A stretch of DNA of 64,000 nt, from contig CM045763.1 of the NCBI GenBank assembly GCA_025200525.1, positions 150,728,246 to 150,792,245 of the forward strand. Direction: 5' to 3'. Position numbers and translations under genes: made by a program. The stretch is from Camellia lanceoleosa. Taxonomy: Eukaryota > Streptophyta > Magnoliopsida > Ericales > Theaceae. This document shows, one piece after another, positions 21,590-33,746 of the stretch; the first letter of the stretch is position 1; each line of letters starts with the position of its first letter. The notes beneath the pieces are model-generated. The model worked only from the letters and a program-made list of their open reading frames with translations. It did no database searches and was not told the DNA's origin.

Positions 21590-22690
21590 GCCTCAATGAT
21601 AGTATTTCTTCAACTTGTCCACGTTGATTAGCTATAAGAATTCCAAGCCATCCAAGTCCATCAAAATAACTACTCCTCCTGACAAAATTGACTTAATGAC
21701 GTAAGGACCGGTTCAATTGGGTTTGAACTTCTACCTAGGGTCATGGATATGAGCTCTGTTGTCCTTTACCACTAGATCTCCATCTCTCAAGTTTCAAGAT
21801 TTGACCTTTTTGTTGAACGCACGAGCAATTCTGCATTGATACCCCTGAACATGGTATCACACTTTCAATCTCCTCTCATCAAATAGCATCAGCTCTTCGA
21901 ATCTACTCTATTCCCAATCAACCTTTGCTATTTGACATTCAGCCATGATTCTCAGTGAGAGTACCTCTATATCAATCGGCAGCACGACCTCCATTCCATA
22001 TACCAAAGAGTAGGGAGTTGCCCTGTAAATGTTCAAATTGACGTCATGTATCCCAAAGTCCAAAAGGCAGCTTTTTTGGCCAATTCCTATAGGTTTCCAC
22101 TATTTTAAGTAGGATATTCTTGACATTTTTGTTTGCAACTTCAATAGTTCCATTAGTCTGTGGCATGTGTGTTGAAGATTTGTGAAAGACCACATTGTAC
22201 TTCTCAAGTAGATCTATCACCTCCCCTTTGAAATGCGAGCCATTGTCTAAAATAATTTCATTAGGCACCCCATACCTGCAGATGATGTTGTTATATATGA
22301 ACTTGGCCACATGTGATGCCTTCAGCACTGAGTAAGACTGCGCCTCTACCCATTGAGTGAAGTAGTCAATCGCTACCAAGATGAACTCATGTCCATTTTC
22401 ACCCTTCAGTGTAACTGTTCCGATGACATATATCCCTCCAAAAGGCCATGGCGAGGTAATGTTATAGACTTTTTATAGCAAAATGTTCATGCGATTAGCG
22501 TGAACTTGACATTTGTGTCCTTGCCGAACAAAGTTCATACAATCACTCTCTATGGTTGACCAATAATACCCCTGTCTGAGGATCTTTCTCCCTAGCATTA
22601 TACCGTTCATACGGGCTCCACACTTCCCTCCATGGATGGCCTCTATAATGCCCTAGGCCTCATCTTTTGCTACACACAACATGTGCATCC
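21590..22690 (-). pseudogene. pol: Integrase, decayed (E2)
   Basis: The catalytic core is well preserved in the frame at 22,379-22,044: ASHVAKFIYNNIICRYGVPN, then EIILDNGSHFKGEVIDLLEK, and QTNGTIEVANKNVKNILL. The second Asp and the Glu of the DDE triad are present. The C-terminal INVDKLKKY-type end lies near 21,600. Stops break the region 21,600-22,040 and the zinc finger near 22,500. Confidence 0.85.
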
Positions 22691-23640
22691 CCAAATGTCC
22701 TCTCTTATATAGTTTATCCGCACAGATGATGAACTGAGCACCAAATGTGGTATTTCATTTGTCGTTCGCATTTGCCCATTGCAAGTATGTACCACTCTCT
22801 AGAAAATTTCAAATGTCAAAGTACCAAGGGTTTTCATCTTACACTTCCTCTATCACGGCTATCACCTTGTATACAGGTGCATACCTCTGTTCTATAAGGA
22901 TTGGACTCATCTTGACCCCGGTTGGCATATCCACTATCGAAGCTAGGGTTGCCAAAGCATCGGCAAATCGGTTGTTCTCTCTCACCTGGTGTGTAAATGT
23001 TAGCCTTTCAAACCTCGAGATCAGCATGTCCAAGGTCTGGTGGTAAACTTTCATCTTCTTTTCCTTCACCTTCAAATCCGCATTGGCTTGAGCGACAACT
23101 AATTTTGAATCCCTGATCACATCCAACCTTATTGCCCCTAGTTCTAGGGCTATCTCTAATCTAGCAATACATGTCTCATACTTTGCTTGATTGTTGGATA
23201 CCACAAATTGGAGCTTGAAGGCTAAGAGTACATAGAAATGATTAGGTGCTATCAGCAACACACCTATCCCAAAACCAAATTAGTTAGCCACTCCATCAAA
23301 GTATAGCCTTTAGGTATTCTTTTCTAACTTTAGTCTCTTCATCCAGGAACACATACTCCGCATCTTTTTCTTTTTCAACCAGGTGATCAGCCAAAAATTC
23401 TACTATAGCCTTTCCCTTGACAGATTTACGAGTGACATACTTAATGTTGAACTCAGAAAGAAAAAGCAGCCATCGAGCTAGCCTACTGGTAAGTGCTAGT
23501 TTCTTGAAGAGATATTTGATGGGATCTAATCTCGAAACCATAGTTACCGAGTGTGCTAACAGGTAGTACCTCAACTTCTTGGTTGCCTAAACCAAAGCTA
23601 GGCAAGTTATTTTCTAAATGGGTGTAGCGGGTCTCATATT
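22691..23640 (-). pseudogene. pol: Dual RNase H region, decayed (E2)
   Basis: Archaeal-type RNase H occupies 23,261-22,839 with AKYETCIARLEIALELGAIR, VIRDSKLVVAQANAD and KVYHQTLDMLISRFERL, plus a long tail DALATLASIVDMPTGVKM. The Ty3-type RNase H lies at 23,296-23,640 (MRYYLLAHSVTMVSRLDPIK, and VEFLADHLVEKEKDAEYVF). A stop at the DGAANQ segment near 23,280 separates the two. Confidence 0.85.
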
Positions 23641-24640
23641 CCAGCATCTTCTTGCTCAAGTGGTAGATGGCCTTTTCCACTCCCTCTTCTGACTCTTGCA
23701 TGAGCATGCAACCCATTGTCGACTCGATCACTGATAAGTATAGGATCAATGGTTTCTTCGGCTCCAGTGGTGATAATGCATGCAGATTCTGGAGATACTG
23801 CTTAACTTGCTCGAATACAAATTGGCATCAATCATCCCATCGAAACTTTATCACTTTCTTTCTAAAAACAAACAGTGGTTCACAAGTCAAGGTTAATTTT
23901 GAGATAAACCTCCTTATGAATTGCACTTTTCCCATAAAGCCTCGCACCTTTTTTTCGGTCTTTGGTGGTTGCATTTCTAAGATCTCCTTGATGTTTGATT
24001 GATCAAATTTGATTCCTCGCTGTGAGATCAGAAGCCCCAACATTTTGGCTGCAGTCATCCCAAAAGTCCACATCTACAGATTGAATTTCAGCTTGTACTC
24101 CCTGATTTTCTCCAAAAATCTTTTCAATGCAGCATAGTGACCTTCTCATTCTTTGGACTTGACGATCATGTCATCCACATACGCCTCAACTTCCTTGTCA
24201 ATCATGTCGTGCAGTATTGTAGTTACTATCCTCCAATAAGTAGCCCTAGTATTTTTCAACCCAAATGACATAACTCTATGGTAGTAGATTCCCCATGGGG
24301 TGGTGAATGTAGCTTTTTCTCTGTCCTTAGGCGCCATGAAGATCTAGTTGTCCCCACAAAAACTATCCATAAATGATAGTAAGGGATACCCACTATGAAG
24401 TCCACTAGCTCAGCAATGTGTTGGAACGGAAACTCATCCTTAGGGCTGGCCTTGTTCAAATCTCGAAAATCGAAGCAGACTCTAATGCTACCATCTTTTT
24501 TCAAAATCGGCACAATGTTGGCCAACTACATTGGATATTCCGACACCATCAAAAACCCTACATCAATCTACTTGGTGACTTCCTCTTTTATTTTCAATGA
24601 CCAATCTAGACGAATTCCGTGGACCTTCTGTTTGACAGTT
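23641..24640 (-). pseudogene. pol: Reverse transcriptase, decayed (E2)
   Basis: Fingers: MANIVPILKKDGSIRVCFDF then RDLNKASPKDEFPFQH (24,525-24,430). Palm with intact VEAYVDDMIVKSKE, the YVDD codons at 24,170-24,181. Thumb: KMLGLLISQRGIKFDQSNIK and KKVRGFMGKVQFIRRFISKL (24,030-23,890). Frameshifts near 24,350 and 24,100 and stops break continuity. The catalytic aspartates are intact here, unlike in chromovirus E5. Confidence 0.85.
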
Positions 24641-25884
24641 CGAACCTCAGAGTCAAGAGGGATCATATGTTGTATATTCTCAGAATAAAGTCCAGGCATG
24701 TCTTTGTAAGACCACGCGAAAACATCTTTAAAATCTTTTAATAAGACGACTAATCACTCGCGCTCCTCCGAAGATAGCATGGAACTAATCTAGACCAAGC
24801 AAGGATCATTCTCGGTATCTACATTAATTAAAATAATTCTAACTAGCAAGGGCTTAGCACACCTCTCTTCCTCCCAGTTAATTAAGTTTTTCAAAACCTA
24901 AGGAATTTTTTCCTCTTCATTTTTATAAAAATTTTGGAAATCTGAGTGAACGCAATAAACCAACAACACAGAGAAGTAAGTAGAATTCACACTATTTTCA
25001 TTCGGCAAGTTCGACTCAGCCTTTACAGAGGACTTAAAAGAAAAATAAAATGATGACTTGGACAGGACAGTGGCGTTCGAGTTAGTACCCCTAAAATTGC
25101 CAGACTCTAACCCACTAGACTCACCTGAGTTTGATTCCGACTCCACAGACTCGATGGAATCAGACCCGGACTCATCATCCATTTTGAAATTTGAAATACA
25201 ACCTTTCTCAAGCTGGCAAGTTAGTGCGAAGCAATGGTTGTGTCCAAAATGAGGTCATTGCAAACTACTAGAGGTCCATTCCCAATCATAGAAACAATTA
25301 CACTATTCGCCAAATTCTCTAACTCAGCGCTAGCTTAAAAGTCTTCTATGAGGTCGACCAGCGTAAGCTCCAAAGCCTCCTCCCTGCTATCATCCAAGCC
25401 GTTGTTTTTTCCCTAACTGACCTTGATGCTAGGATCCACTCATTCTTGACCACCTTCATAGAGTTGGTGGCTGAAGAAAATTTCAAACCCGGGAAAGTGC
25501 ATCTTCGTCTCATGATCAAACCATGGCTCAAGAAAGCCACAAAAAGGGAAACCATCTCCCTGCTTGATAAAATGCCCATTCAGAGTCCTCCGAATTGGTT
25601 TGTAGACTAGCTCATACGGCCTTCCAGCTCTCTTTGTTTTTGCTCTCTCTTACTTTAGCCGCCATCTTCTTTCAATCATCCTTTGTAGGTTCATACCCTA
25701 ATTCGAATGCATACGAATTGTGGCTCACTTCACTTGTTGTAGTAACGCCCTACCTTTTGTTTCTTCCCAACCCCATCCCTGGAATGTGCCCCAGTTTGCT
25801 CATAAAGTAAATGGATTGAGCACTCATAGACATCTATTTCTCTTTGGCCAAGATTGTATGCACTAATTGGGTTTTTCCATCATG
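24641..25884 (-). pseudogene. Acidic protease-RT spacer (E2)
   Basis: The minus-strand frame at 25,182-24,898 starts MDDESGSDSIESVESESNSG and continues with Ser/Asn-rich sequence to KNEEEKIP. It is a strongly acidic, probably disordered linker conserved in position in E1 and E3. No enzymatic motif is visible. Confidence 0.55.
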
Positions 25885-26148
25885 CGAGTACTTCACCAAT
25901 TAGTGTACTATAGATGACATTGCCCTCACTTGATGCAACCATGGTCTCTCCAATAGCAAGTTGAACGTTGTTGGGACGTTCATGATGTGGAATTCAACTT
26001 CATGCTCAGATGGGCCAACCATTATCTGCACCTTAATGGTTCCCATGGCTTCCCTACTAGTATTATCGTAGGCTCTAATCAATTGACTAGTGGATGTAAA
26101 ATCTACAAGTTTTAGTCCGATCGCGTAAGTAGTGTGAGAAAGGCATAC
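25885..26148 (-). pseudogene. pol: Protease C-terminal half, cut by E3 (E2)
   Basis: The block reads MIRAYDNTSREAMGTIKVQI, then EVEFHIMNVPTTFNLLLERP and WLHQVRAMSSIVH, the same downstream retropepsin block as in E1 and E3. The Gly of the LLLGRP motif has become Glu. The last five bases, 26,144-26,148 (CATAC), are the target-site duplication. The catalytic half lies at 47,976-48,240. Confidence 0.85.
26144..26148. repeat. Target-site duplication, left copy (CATAC) of E3
   Basis: CATAC directly abuts the LTR start TGTAGCTTGC and recurs at 47,971-47,975 directly after the other LTR end. Five bases is the normal Ty3 duplication length. Confidence 0.9.
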
Positions 26149-29100
26149 TGTAGCTTGCTTTTCGTGCTCTTTTTGGATACGACTAGCCCTACAGTTCGGA
26201 CTCCCGTGGTTCTGAATCTAATTTCACAAATGCAATATGAAACAGTGAAAACACAAAAAGAGTCCAAATCCGGCAATTCTTTTGAAAAATCAATGTTTGA
26301 ATCAAATGCCAAAAATGGACTACTTTACCAGATTACAAAGTCGCCACCTAAATATTTTTGGAAAATTTAGGAAACCAGAGACTCGTGTCAAAGGCCAATA
26401 GTCCGTCATCACCAAAGTATCTCGGCTCGGCAACTTAGGTACGAGAGGGAAAGGTAATGAATTGAGCACTCCACTCGTCCGATTAAAGATCAGCCTCTAC
26501 TAATCATGATGTAATTTTTATTTACATTATATGCTCTTGTTCCGGTTATTAGGCTAACATTACTATGTGACGCACACAAGTATAGACTAATTTGCAAAAG
26601 TTGGAAAGCTTTGATTTCATGTTTATTTTGAAAATTGTTTTTGATACTTGTCACTTAAAAAGGTGAGTTTGTACATTAATCAATTTGTCTCAGTTTAAAC
26701 AATTAGCCTTCATCCACCAGCATTCAAACAGGTATATCAATTAAGAAATTAGCCTCATGGAAATATGCTTGATATGGCAACACAAACATTCGATGCAAGA
26801 TGCTAAAACTCAAAATTTCTCACCTAGTACTCCGAGCAGAAACAAAGCGAAATAATTAAAAAATATGCATGCTCGTAACTAATGCGATATGACTAAATGC
26901 AACGCACACATTATGTAATACTTAGGTTCGGCTATGAATATGGCATACGATTCCACTCAAGACATGTGATGAATCATGTATTCAAGCAATGAATTTAAAC
27001 ATTTGGTTAGTATGACGAGCCGAACCTTGGATGCATGCAAGACAATGGATGCAAAGCATAAAGATGCTAATTTAAAATAAAAAAAATGTTCTATACTAAC
27101 CATCGTAAGAAAATAAGTAAAAGGGAGAAAGACGTGGGATTGGAAAACATACAACTTATTACATGTTGGACCTCACACAAGAGGGTCCGAATCAGTGTCC
27201 GAAAGTCCGAATTCAACTAATTATTACAAAGCCAAGTGAATGAATAAATAACTAACTAGCTAATTTATTACAACAAAATAAGCTAACTATCGAACAAATC
27301 ATTGCTACAACAATATTAATTATGATGATGAAAATTATAACAATATTGAAATCATTAATTTACAATTTACAATGGAAGCATAAGGATCGCATACTCGTAG
27401 CGATTTCAGAAGTAACTTTGTCTACCTTGCTTAGAATCTGTCTTGTTTCACCTTCAGTCACTGCCCTCTGCTTCTGCAAAACACACTGCCCTACCAAACA
27501 TTGATGGTTGGCCGGGCCCAAATAAGGCCGGCTGTGCCTTAATTTTATACAAAATCCTATTTTTGTGCTCTGAAGTGAAAACAGTGCAGACAAAGTTATT
27601 CTGAACTCTGTTTGTCCCTTCTACTCTTCTCTCTCATAGTAAGCCTCAAGAGAAGAACAAAGTTATTTCCAAAACCATCAATGAGCAAATTGATTGCTTG
27701 ATGAGTTAGGGCATGATTTTGGACAAAAATTAATGAATGCAATGAATCAATAACCACCCCTCCCTCATATCATGAAGTAAGCTCAAAGAGAGAGGTAGGA
27801 ACGCTTCAACGCTCATCAAAACATCATGAATTGATGTAAGACAACCCTTGACACAATAAACTCAGCATAACGTCTGGCCAAATCCAAGCAATATAACTCA
27901 TTTTCTTTATGTGGGTTAGTTCATTTTAGCAATTTTTAGACCTTTCCATTCTTTAGTCCATTATGTCCAAGGTGATGATTACGTCCACTAAAGATTGCTT
28001 CCACTAAATGAGAAGCATGTCAAGCGGAAAGTGATTCTCAACATGAAAAAGAGACCATGCCGTTGACAATGAACCTCCGTAGAGATTAAGCCATTAAGCA
28101 TAGATCTCTAGTTCATGTTTTGAACAACCATCAACCGGTTGAAACAACTCTCAAATGAAAGAAATGGATGATAGGTTGATTATTAAAATGAGGCTCTTAA
28201 CAAGGAAATTAAACAAAGAAAGGCCAAGAAGAACATATAACAAACTATATATGTGAACATATGAGACAACAAGCAAACTAATCAAAGCATGAATTAATTA
28301 AACAACCTTGGACAGCCCTAAAATAGCCCTTAATGGGTGAAAAATAGTGGCTCAAAGTGCATGAAAAGTGCCCAAAAAGCTAAACAACAAAGAAAGAAAA
28401 TAAGGCTAGTAAGCAAGAACAAGGAGGGGTGGCTAACTCCTCCACTTTTGAAACCTCAAAGCATGATTTTAGCCTTTTTTAAACTCTAAAAATCAATTTA
28501 GAAAACAACGTAAAGGGTGTAAAAACAAAGGTTTGAGCTATAGGTGAAGGTTCAAGAAAGAGCGGTAACTCTCTCTACCCTTTGGTTGCTATCCAAACCC
28601 AAGCTTAGACACTTGAAAGAGGATCAAAACAATACAAAAAAACAAAAACTAGATCGCAAGAGATAGCAAAGAGAGCAAGAGAAGAGATAGTAACCGTATA
28701 CCTCTCAAGAAAGGTAAGCTCTTTGTTTGTGAATCAAACTTGGTCCAAACACACTCTAAAGCTTGAATTGTGCTGCACAAGGCTCAACCAAGGTTCCAAG
28801 GCTAAGGTGTAAAGGTGTATATGGTGTATGGATATAGGTTAAAGGTGGTCAGCTTGCTCAAAGGTTGCTTGCACAAGAAGATGGAGCTCTCAAGAAGGTG
28901 TATAAGCTTTTTAGAATTTGTTCAACCCTCAAAACAAAAATACAACTTCATTTTTATAGAATTTGAGCAAAAGAGGTCATAAATATCTTCAAAAATAGAC
29001 AGCTAGTGGGCTCCTGCCCAGAACAGTGTTTCTCGCTACCAAGGCACGGCCGGGCCTCAATGTGATCCCCTGTCTCTCTGCTTCAGACTTAGTATAGGGT

Positions 29101-29287
29101 GGCAAAATTTGTAAAAATGGATTTCTGAGGTACATATAGTGGGAATATGGAAGGTTTGGGATTGTTTCGGAGCTTAAACATAGCCCCCTCGTTAAGACCT
29201 CAAACTACACACAACACCACTTTCATCATCGAGTGTACCGGGCAAAGCGCTCAAACCTTGCGGACAATCAAAAATGGGGTGTCTACA
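26149..29287 (-). mobile_element. 3' LTR of E3
   Basis: The plus strand runs TGTAGCTTGC to GGTGTCTACA. Transcription orientation is minus (start at 29,287). The inner side abuts a polypurine tract. Relative to the 5' LTR it lacks about 40 bp next to the CGGCCGGGCCTCAAT motif near 29,046. A TATAAAAA box lies on the minus strand near 28,951-28,958. Confidence 0.93.
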
Positions 29288-29303
29288 GTTGCCCCTCTTT
29301 GAT
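29288..29303 (-). other. Polypurine tract of E3
   Basis: The minus strand reads ATCAAAGAGGGGCAAC right before TGTAGACACC. E7 has the related TCAAAAAAAGGCAAC at the same place. It primes plus-strand DNA. Confidence 0.85.
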
Positions 29304-29744
29304 AGAACTCGAAGTGATAAAGTGACATGAGTGAATGTCAAAGCTCAGAGACGACCCATTTGACGAGGCCCCAAGGCTTGGGCAAGAAATCAAGACATAA
29401 ATGCAAAGCTTGAACTCAAGGGCAAAATGCAAAAACGAAATGCAACAAATCACATATGATCATGCAATGAAACAACGCAGTGAAACACTTGAATGCAAAT
29501 AACAAGTGACGAAACAACGCCACAAGAAAAACAAGAATGTAACAATGAACGAAACCGTAAATCAGAGCAAAAAAAATCCTACCGTGTGTCACATGGAAAA
29601 AAGTGAATAAACGGATATGTCACACGTGGAAACGACAAAGAAAACACAAACCAAACTACATCTCATATAGAAAGGATGTGAGAAAATGCAGACCTAACTA
29701 CACTTCGCGTCGGAAGGGTGAAGGGCGACGTAACCATCGAGCAC
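29304..29744 (-). other. 3' UTR of E3 next to the PPT
   Basis: No gene is seen. The stretch nearest the PPT (CTTTGACATTCACTCA on the minus strand near 29,325-29,345) aligns with 59,038-59,055 of E7, so this terminal UTR is conserved between the two Tat subfamilies. Confidence 0.6.
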
Positions 29745-30365
29745 ACCCGAGGTTTTCAACTAAGATCCTAACACATTTCACGCGATAAAAGGGAGGGTGG
29801 TGTGAACAAACAGGCACACCTAACATTTTTAATCAAAGCAGACAATCCTTATGCGTTGCATGCGAGATGAGGAAAGGTGGTGTGAACAAACAGGCGCACT
29901 TGTTGTTTTTAATCGAGTGAAACAATCCTAACGCATCATACGCGAGAGGAGGAAAGGTGGTGTGAATAAACAGGCGCACCTGTTTGTTTTTAACCGAGGT
30001 AAACAATCCTAACGCATCGCACGTGAGAGGAGGAAAGGTGGTGTGAACAAACAGGCGCACCTGCTATTTTTAACCTAGTGAAACAATCTTAACGCGTTAC
30101 ACGCGAGAGGAGGAAAGGTGGTGTGAACAAACAAGCGCACCTGTTTATTTTTAACCGAGGTAAACAATCCTAGCGCATCACACGGGAGAAGAGGAAAGGT
30201 GGTGTGAACAAGCAGGCGCACCTGTTTGTTTTTAACCAAGGAAAAGAATCCTAACATGTCACATATGAGAGGGGGAAAGGTGGTGTGAACAAACAAGTGC
30301 ACCTAGTTTTTTTTTAATCGAGGAAAACAGTCCTAATACGTCGCACACGAGAGGAGGAAAGATGG
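29745..30365. repeat. 80/81-bp minisatellite in the E3 3' UTR
   Basis: The phrase GGTGGTGTGAACAAACAGG or a close variant recurs at 29,796, 29,876, 29,956, 30,037, 30,117, 30,198 and 30,279, with a decayed eighth unit near 30,355. Each unit adds a CGCACCTG-T-rich segment and an AACAATCCTAACGC segment. Units are nearly identical. Minus-strand 75-residue frames here are shadows of an 81-bp period divisible by three. Confidence 0.95.
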
Positions 30366-31160
30366 ATCATCAAAAAAACAAACAAATTTTCAAAATTTGG
30401 TAAAGCGAAACTATCTCCCCCCCCTTCCCCCAGGAAGGCCTCAGAAAATGCAGTCCATAGAGATAATTCAAATCAAGACACAACGCATAAATGTGAATTA
30501 GAAGTAAACACGGATTCTACACAGAGACACGTAAAATCAAAACAATCAAAGTGATGTAGTAAAGTGAAAGCCAATTTGCCCATGTGTTGAAAATGGGCTT
30601 TCGAATATGACACACCACGTTCCAATTTGATGGTAAAATGGATGATGATTTTACTGTGGCACGAATGATTTTATATGGAACTCCTCTGAATGAACCATAC
30701 ATACAATATCGTGTGTTACGAAATAACGGAACAAATTATAGCAATATATCATGAAGTCATGCAATAGAACAAAACAGAATGGACAAATTCCTTTCTTTTT
30801 CATTTCCTTCTCTTTTATATTTTTGCTTCTATTCCCTTCTTTCTTTATTTTGATTTTTTCTTTCTTTTTTTTTTTTTTTTTTATATGTTTGTTGTTTTTT
30901 TTTCTTTTTCTTTTTCACTGTTTTTTATTTGCTTTTGTTTATTTTTCAAATTAAAACTCCATAATACAAGAAATAAAGTAAAAAAAAAAAAAAACTGACT
31001 AAATTCACACTGAGAGTCGGTCGAGCCTTAATGAAGCACGACTGGGCTTCAATAAAGCCGGCCGGGCCTCGATAGCAGCAAGGGCAATTCAGGAAAGCCA
31101 CGACCCATGGCTGTTTAAAACACATTTTAACCCCCATTTCACACACATCCTAGGTCGAAA
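30366..31160. other. Upstream region of the antisense PMD gene (E3)
   Basis: It holds pyrimidine-rich runs at 30,780-30,950 (including about 22 consecutive T near 30,869), an A-run near 30,980, and at 31,017-31,075 three direct repeats of about 20-22 bp. These read roughly GGTCGAGCCTTAAT, ACTGGGCTTCAATAAAG and CCGGGCCTCGATAG. The last unit contains GGCCGGGCCTC, also present in the E3 LTRs. No coding frame. It is the probable promoter or 5' flank of the PMD gene. Confidence 0.5.

Positions 31161-31204
<44 letters not shown>
31161..31204. repeat. (CT)n microsatellite in the putative PMD 5' UTR
   Basis: About 20 CT dinucleotides lie some 290 bases before the PMD ATG, followed by a C/T-rich leader. 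CT-rich 5' UTRs and GAGA-type promoters are common in plant genes. Confidence 0.9.
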
Positions 31205-31207
<3 letters not shown>

Positions 31208-31493
31208 AGGCTTCTCCTCTCTCTAGATTTTCACTCCCCTTAAGTTACCCAACAACCCTTGCAATTTTTTCCTTGAAACCTTTCCCTCCTCTACACTTTG
31301 AACCGAACAAATCTAATATGGCAAAGTTTTGAGGTTTCTCTTGTTTTCTCTCACATTTGCCCACACCTTTCTTGATTCCCCCTTTGATTTTCCGCCTCCT
31401 CTTTACTTTCTCTCCTAGGGTTTGGATTTTGGGGTTTTTACCCATTTTCACTCATCCCCTCAATTTTTCCTCACTTTTTTTCACTTTCTCTCG

Positions 31494-33698
31494 ATGGCTA
31501 ATGACGAGGTTCCCATCTCGGACCCTGCCATTAGTATTGGGCCGTCTTGGGTGCGGATATAGAGGCCAAGGATGTTCTCGTGTTGCCTCCTCTCATTAAT
31601 AGGCCATTCGATGCGGCCACTTACTGACCACATCCAAATGCTCCATCTCCAGGCAGTATTTTGAGATTTGAGGGCCTCATCCCAGGGATAGATGAAGACA
31701 TCCTGCTGCAAGAGCCCACGGAGCACTTGTCTGCCGATGCCTGCACGGTAAGAAACTTTCCCTTTGTTTTATACATATGTTGAATCTCATAAGCAAACCA
31801 CTCATTAATGCTACATACACTCCCCATTTACAGGTGATATCTAAGAGGATTGACAACTATGGATCCATATCCGGCCCTCGGTGTTGGTATGAGAGGCTGC
31901 CCGCAGAGGTCCGCACACTGGTTGATGCTGCCGACTTTGGGCCTTTTTGTTCAGGGCTAATACAGATGAGGGGTAATATAGATGAGGGCTAAATCGCTGC
32001 TACACAGGGCCTTGGTAGAGAGATGGTGGGACACTACAGACTCGTTTCACTTCTCATTGATCAGGGAGCTAACTCTGACCCCGTACGATTTCTCGATGCT
32101 CACTGGCCTGCAGGTCAGGGTTAGTGGCTCGATCCCATGTGATCCTGATATAACGCAGTGGAGAGCCACACAACGTTAGCTCCTCGAGGCGGTCCCAGAC
32201 ACCACAAGTCACGGGATGGTAAGGTATAGTTGGTTCTTGGATCACTTCTCCGATTTTCAACCGCTACTCCAGATGAGGGCACCCAGTACACCCGCGACTT
32301 CCTTATGTATCTCTTCGGTACTACCTTGTTTGCGAACATGGAGAATACCGTAGGATAATATCTTATAGGGGAACTGGTGCACCTACCACAGGTGACAGAG
32401 TATGACTAGGGTGGAGTCGGCCAAGCCAACTTGTGCTGGTATATGAGCTCTGTATCCCACCACAAGGCAAATTCACGGGGTGGCTACTGGAGAGTTTGGG
32501 AGGTACACCTCACACTTACTTTTTCTGTGCAGCTTTATATTCTGTTCAATTTTGCATTTCCTGCTCATCTTTGTTTTGCATTTCTTGTTTATCTGCTCAT
32601 TTACTTCATTCATCTTTTTCTGTTTACAACTATGAGTTTACACATATTTCACCTTTCTGGCTTCGGTCCCGATGAGGCCGATTGAGTTATCAGTACCCCG
32701 CTCCCAATACTACAACTCTCGATTCGAGCGACGTCATCGCGTAAACCGAGACTTCCCTTACTTTTGTAGTTTCTTTGACACCATCACCACGAATCAGGTA
32801 ACAAAATACTAGTCTTTACATTTCCATACTGCACTGTTATTCTCATACTGTTGTTTCTTATACCATTGTTTCCATACTACTTAGATCCTTGACATCTGAC
32901 ATCTCCTTCCACAAGTTGACTGGCACCCCTAGGCGGGTATCTCTCAGGCAACGAGGGTGACCTACGTTGCTGCGTGGCATGCCTCTACCATGCAGATTTT
33001 GTTTGAGGGCCCCTTCGACAGGGCATATTACCTGGGGGAGAGGTTCATCCACCAGACATGAGGGGTAGCGGATCCGAACATTCCACATCCTCCTCATCCC
33101 AGTATGAGAGTAGTAGATGATCTTCACGACAGTCCTTAGATCGACTTCTTGATGTTAGGAGAGGATGGTGACCAACATCATGAGCCCGGTGACTTCACTA
33201 CTTTCTTGCAGACTCGGGTGATTGCCCTTCTTACCCATAGTGTAGCTCGTGCTATTCCAGAGGTTGTTGCTGCTATTGCTAGAGGCGCTCCCACTGTTGC
33301 TCCGCTCCCGGGTTTCCTATGATTCCAACTGAGGTTGTATACATGTGGCTAAATGGGGTGATTGAGCAGATCCCCCTTGAGCACATTAAGGAGATGGATT
33401 GTAGATTGGTGATGGCTCCTGGTGTCGAGCAAGTACATACTTCTTCCTGTTTCTGCCCATTGTGTTACTTTATGTTTTCACTACCCTCTATTATTTCTGT
33501 CCACTATTTTCAAATCCTCTTCACTTTTGCAAGTAGCCGCGACATATGCTGATGACCTTCTCCAGACGATTGGCCGACTGTTTCTGATGGTGCGGAAGAG
33601 ATAGACTATTCTGGCCACTATGGGATTAAGGGATGCTTTTGCCCCTAGTTTATAGTCAAGACAGTCTTACTCATAACTTTATTGGCCTCTTCTGATAC

Positions 33699-33746
<48 letters not shown>

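Noticed and set aside
29833..30302. Two 75-residue minus-strand frames with repeated VHTTFPPL motifs
   Set aside because: They are translations of the 80/81-bp minisatellite; the period is near a multiple of three, so frames stay open by chance. No start context or homolog.
29745..30365. CRISPR-like regularly spaced repeats
   Set aside because: Whole units repeat head to tail without unique spacers, and the sequence is plant nuclear DNA.
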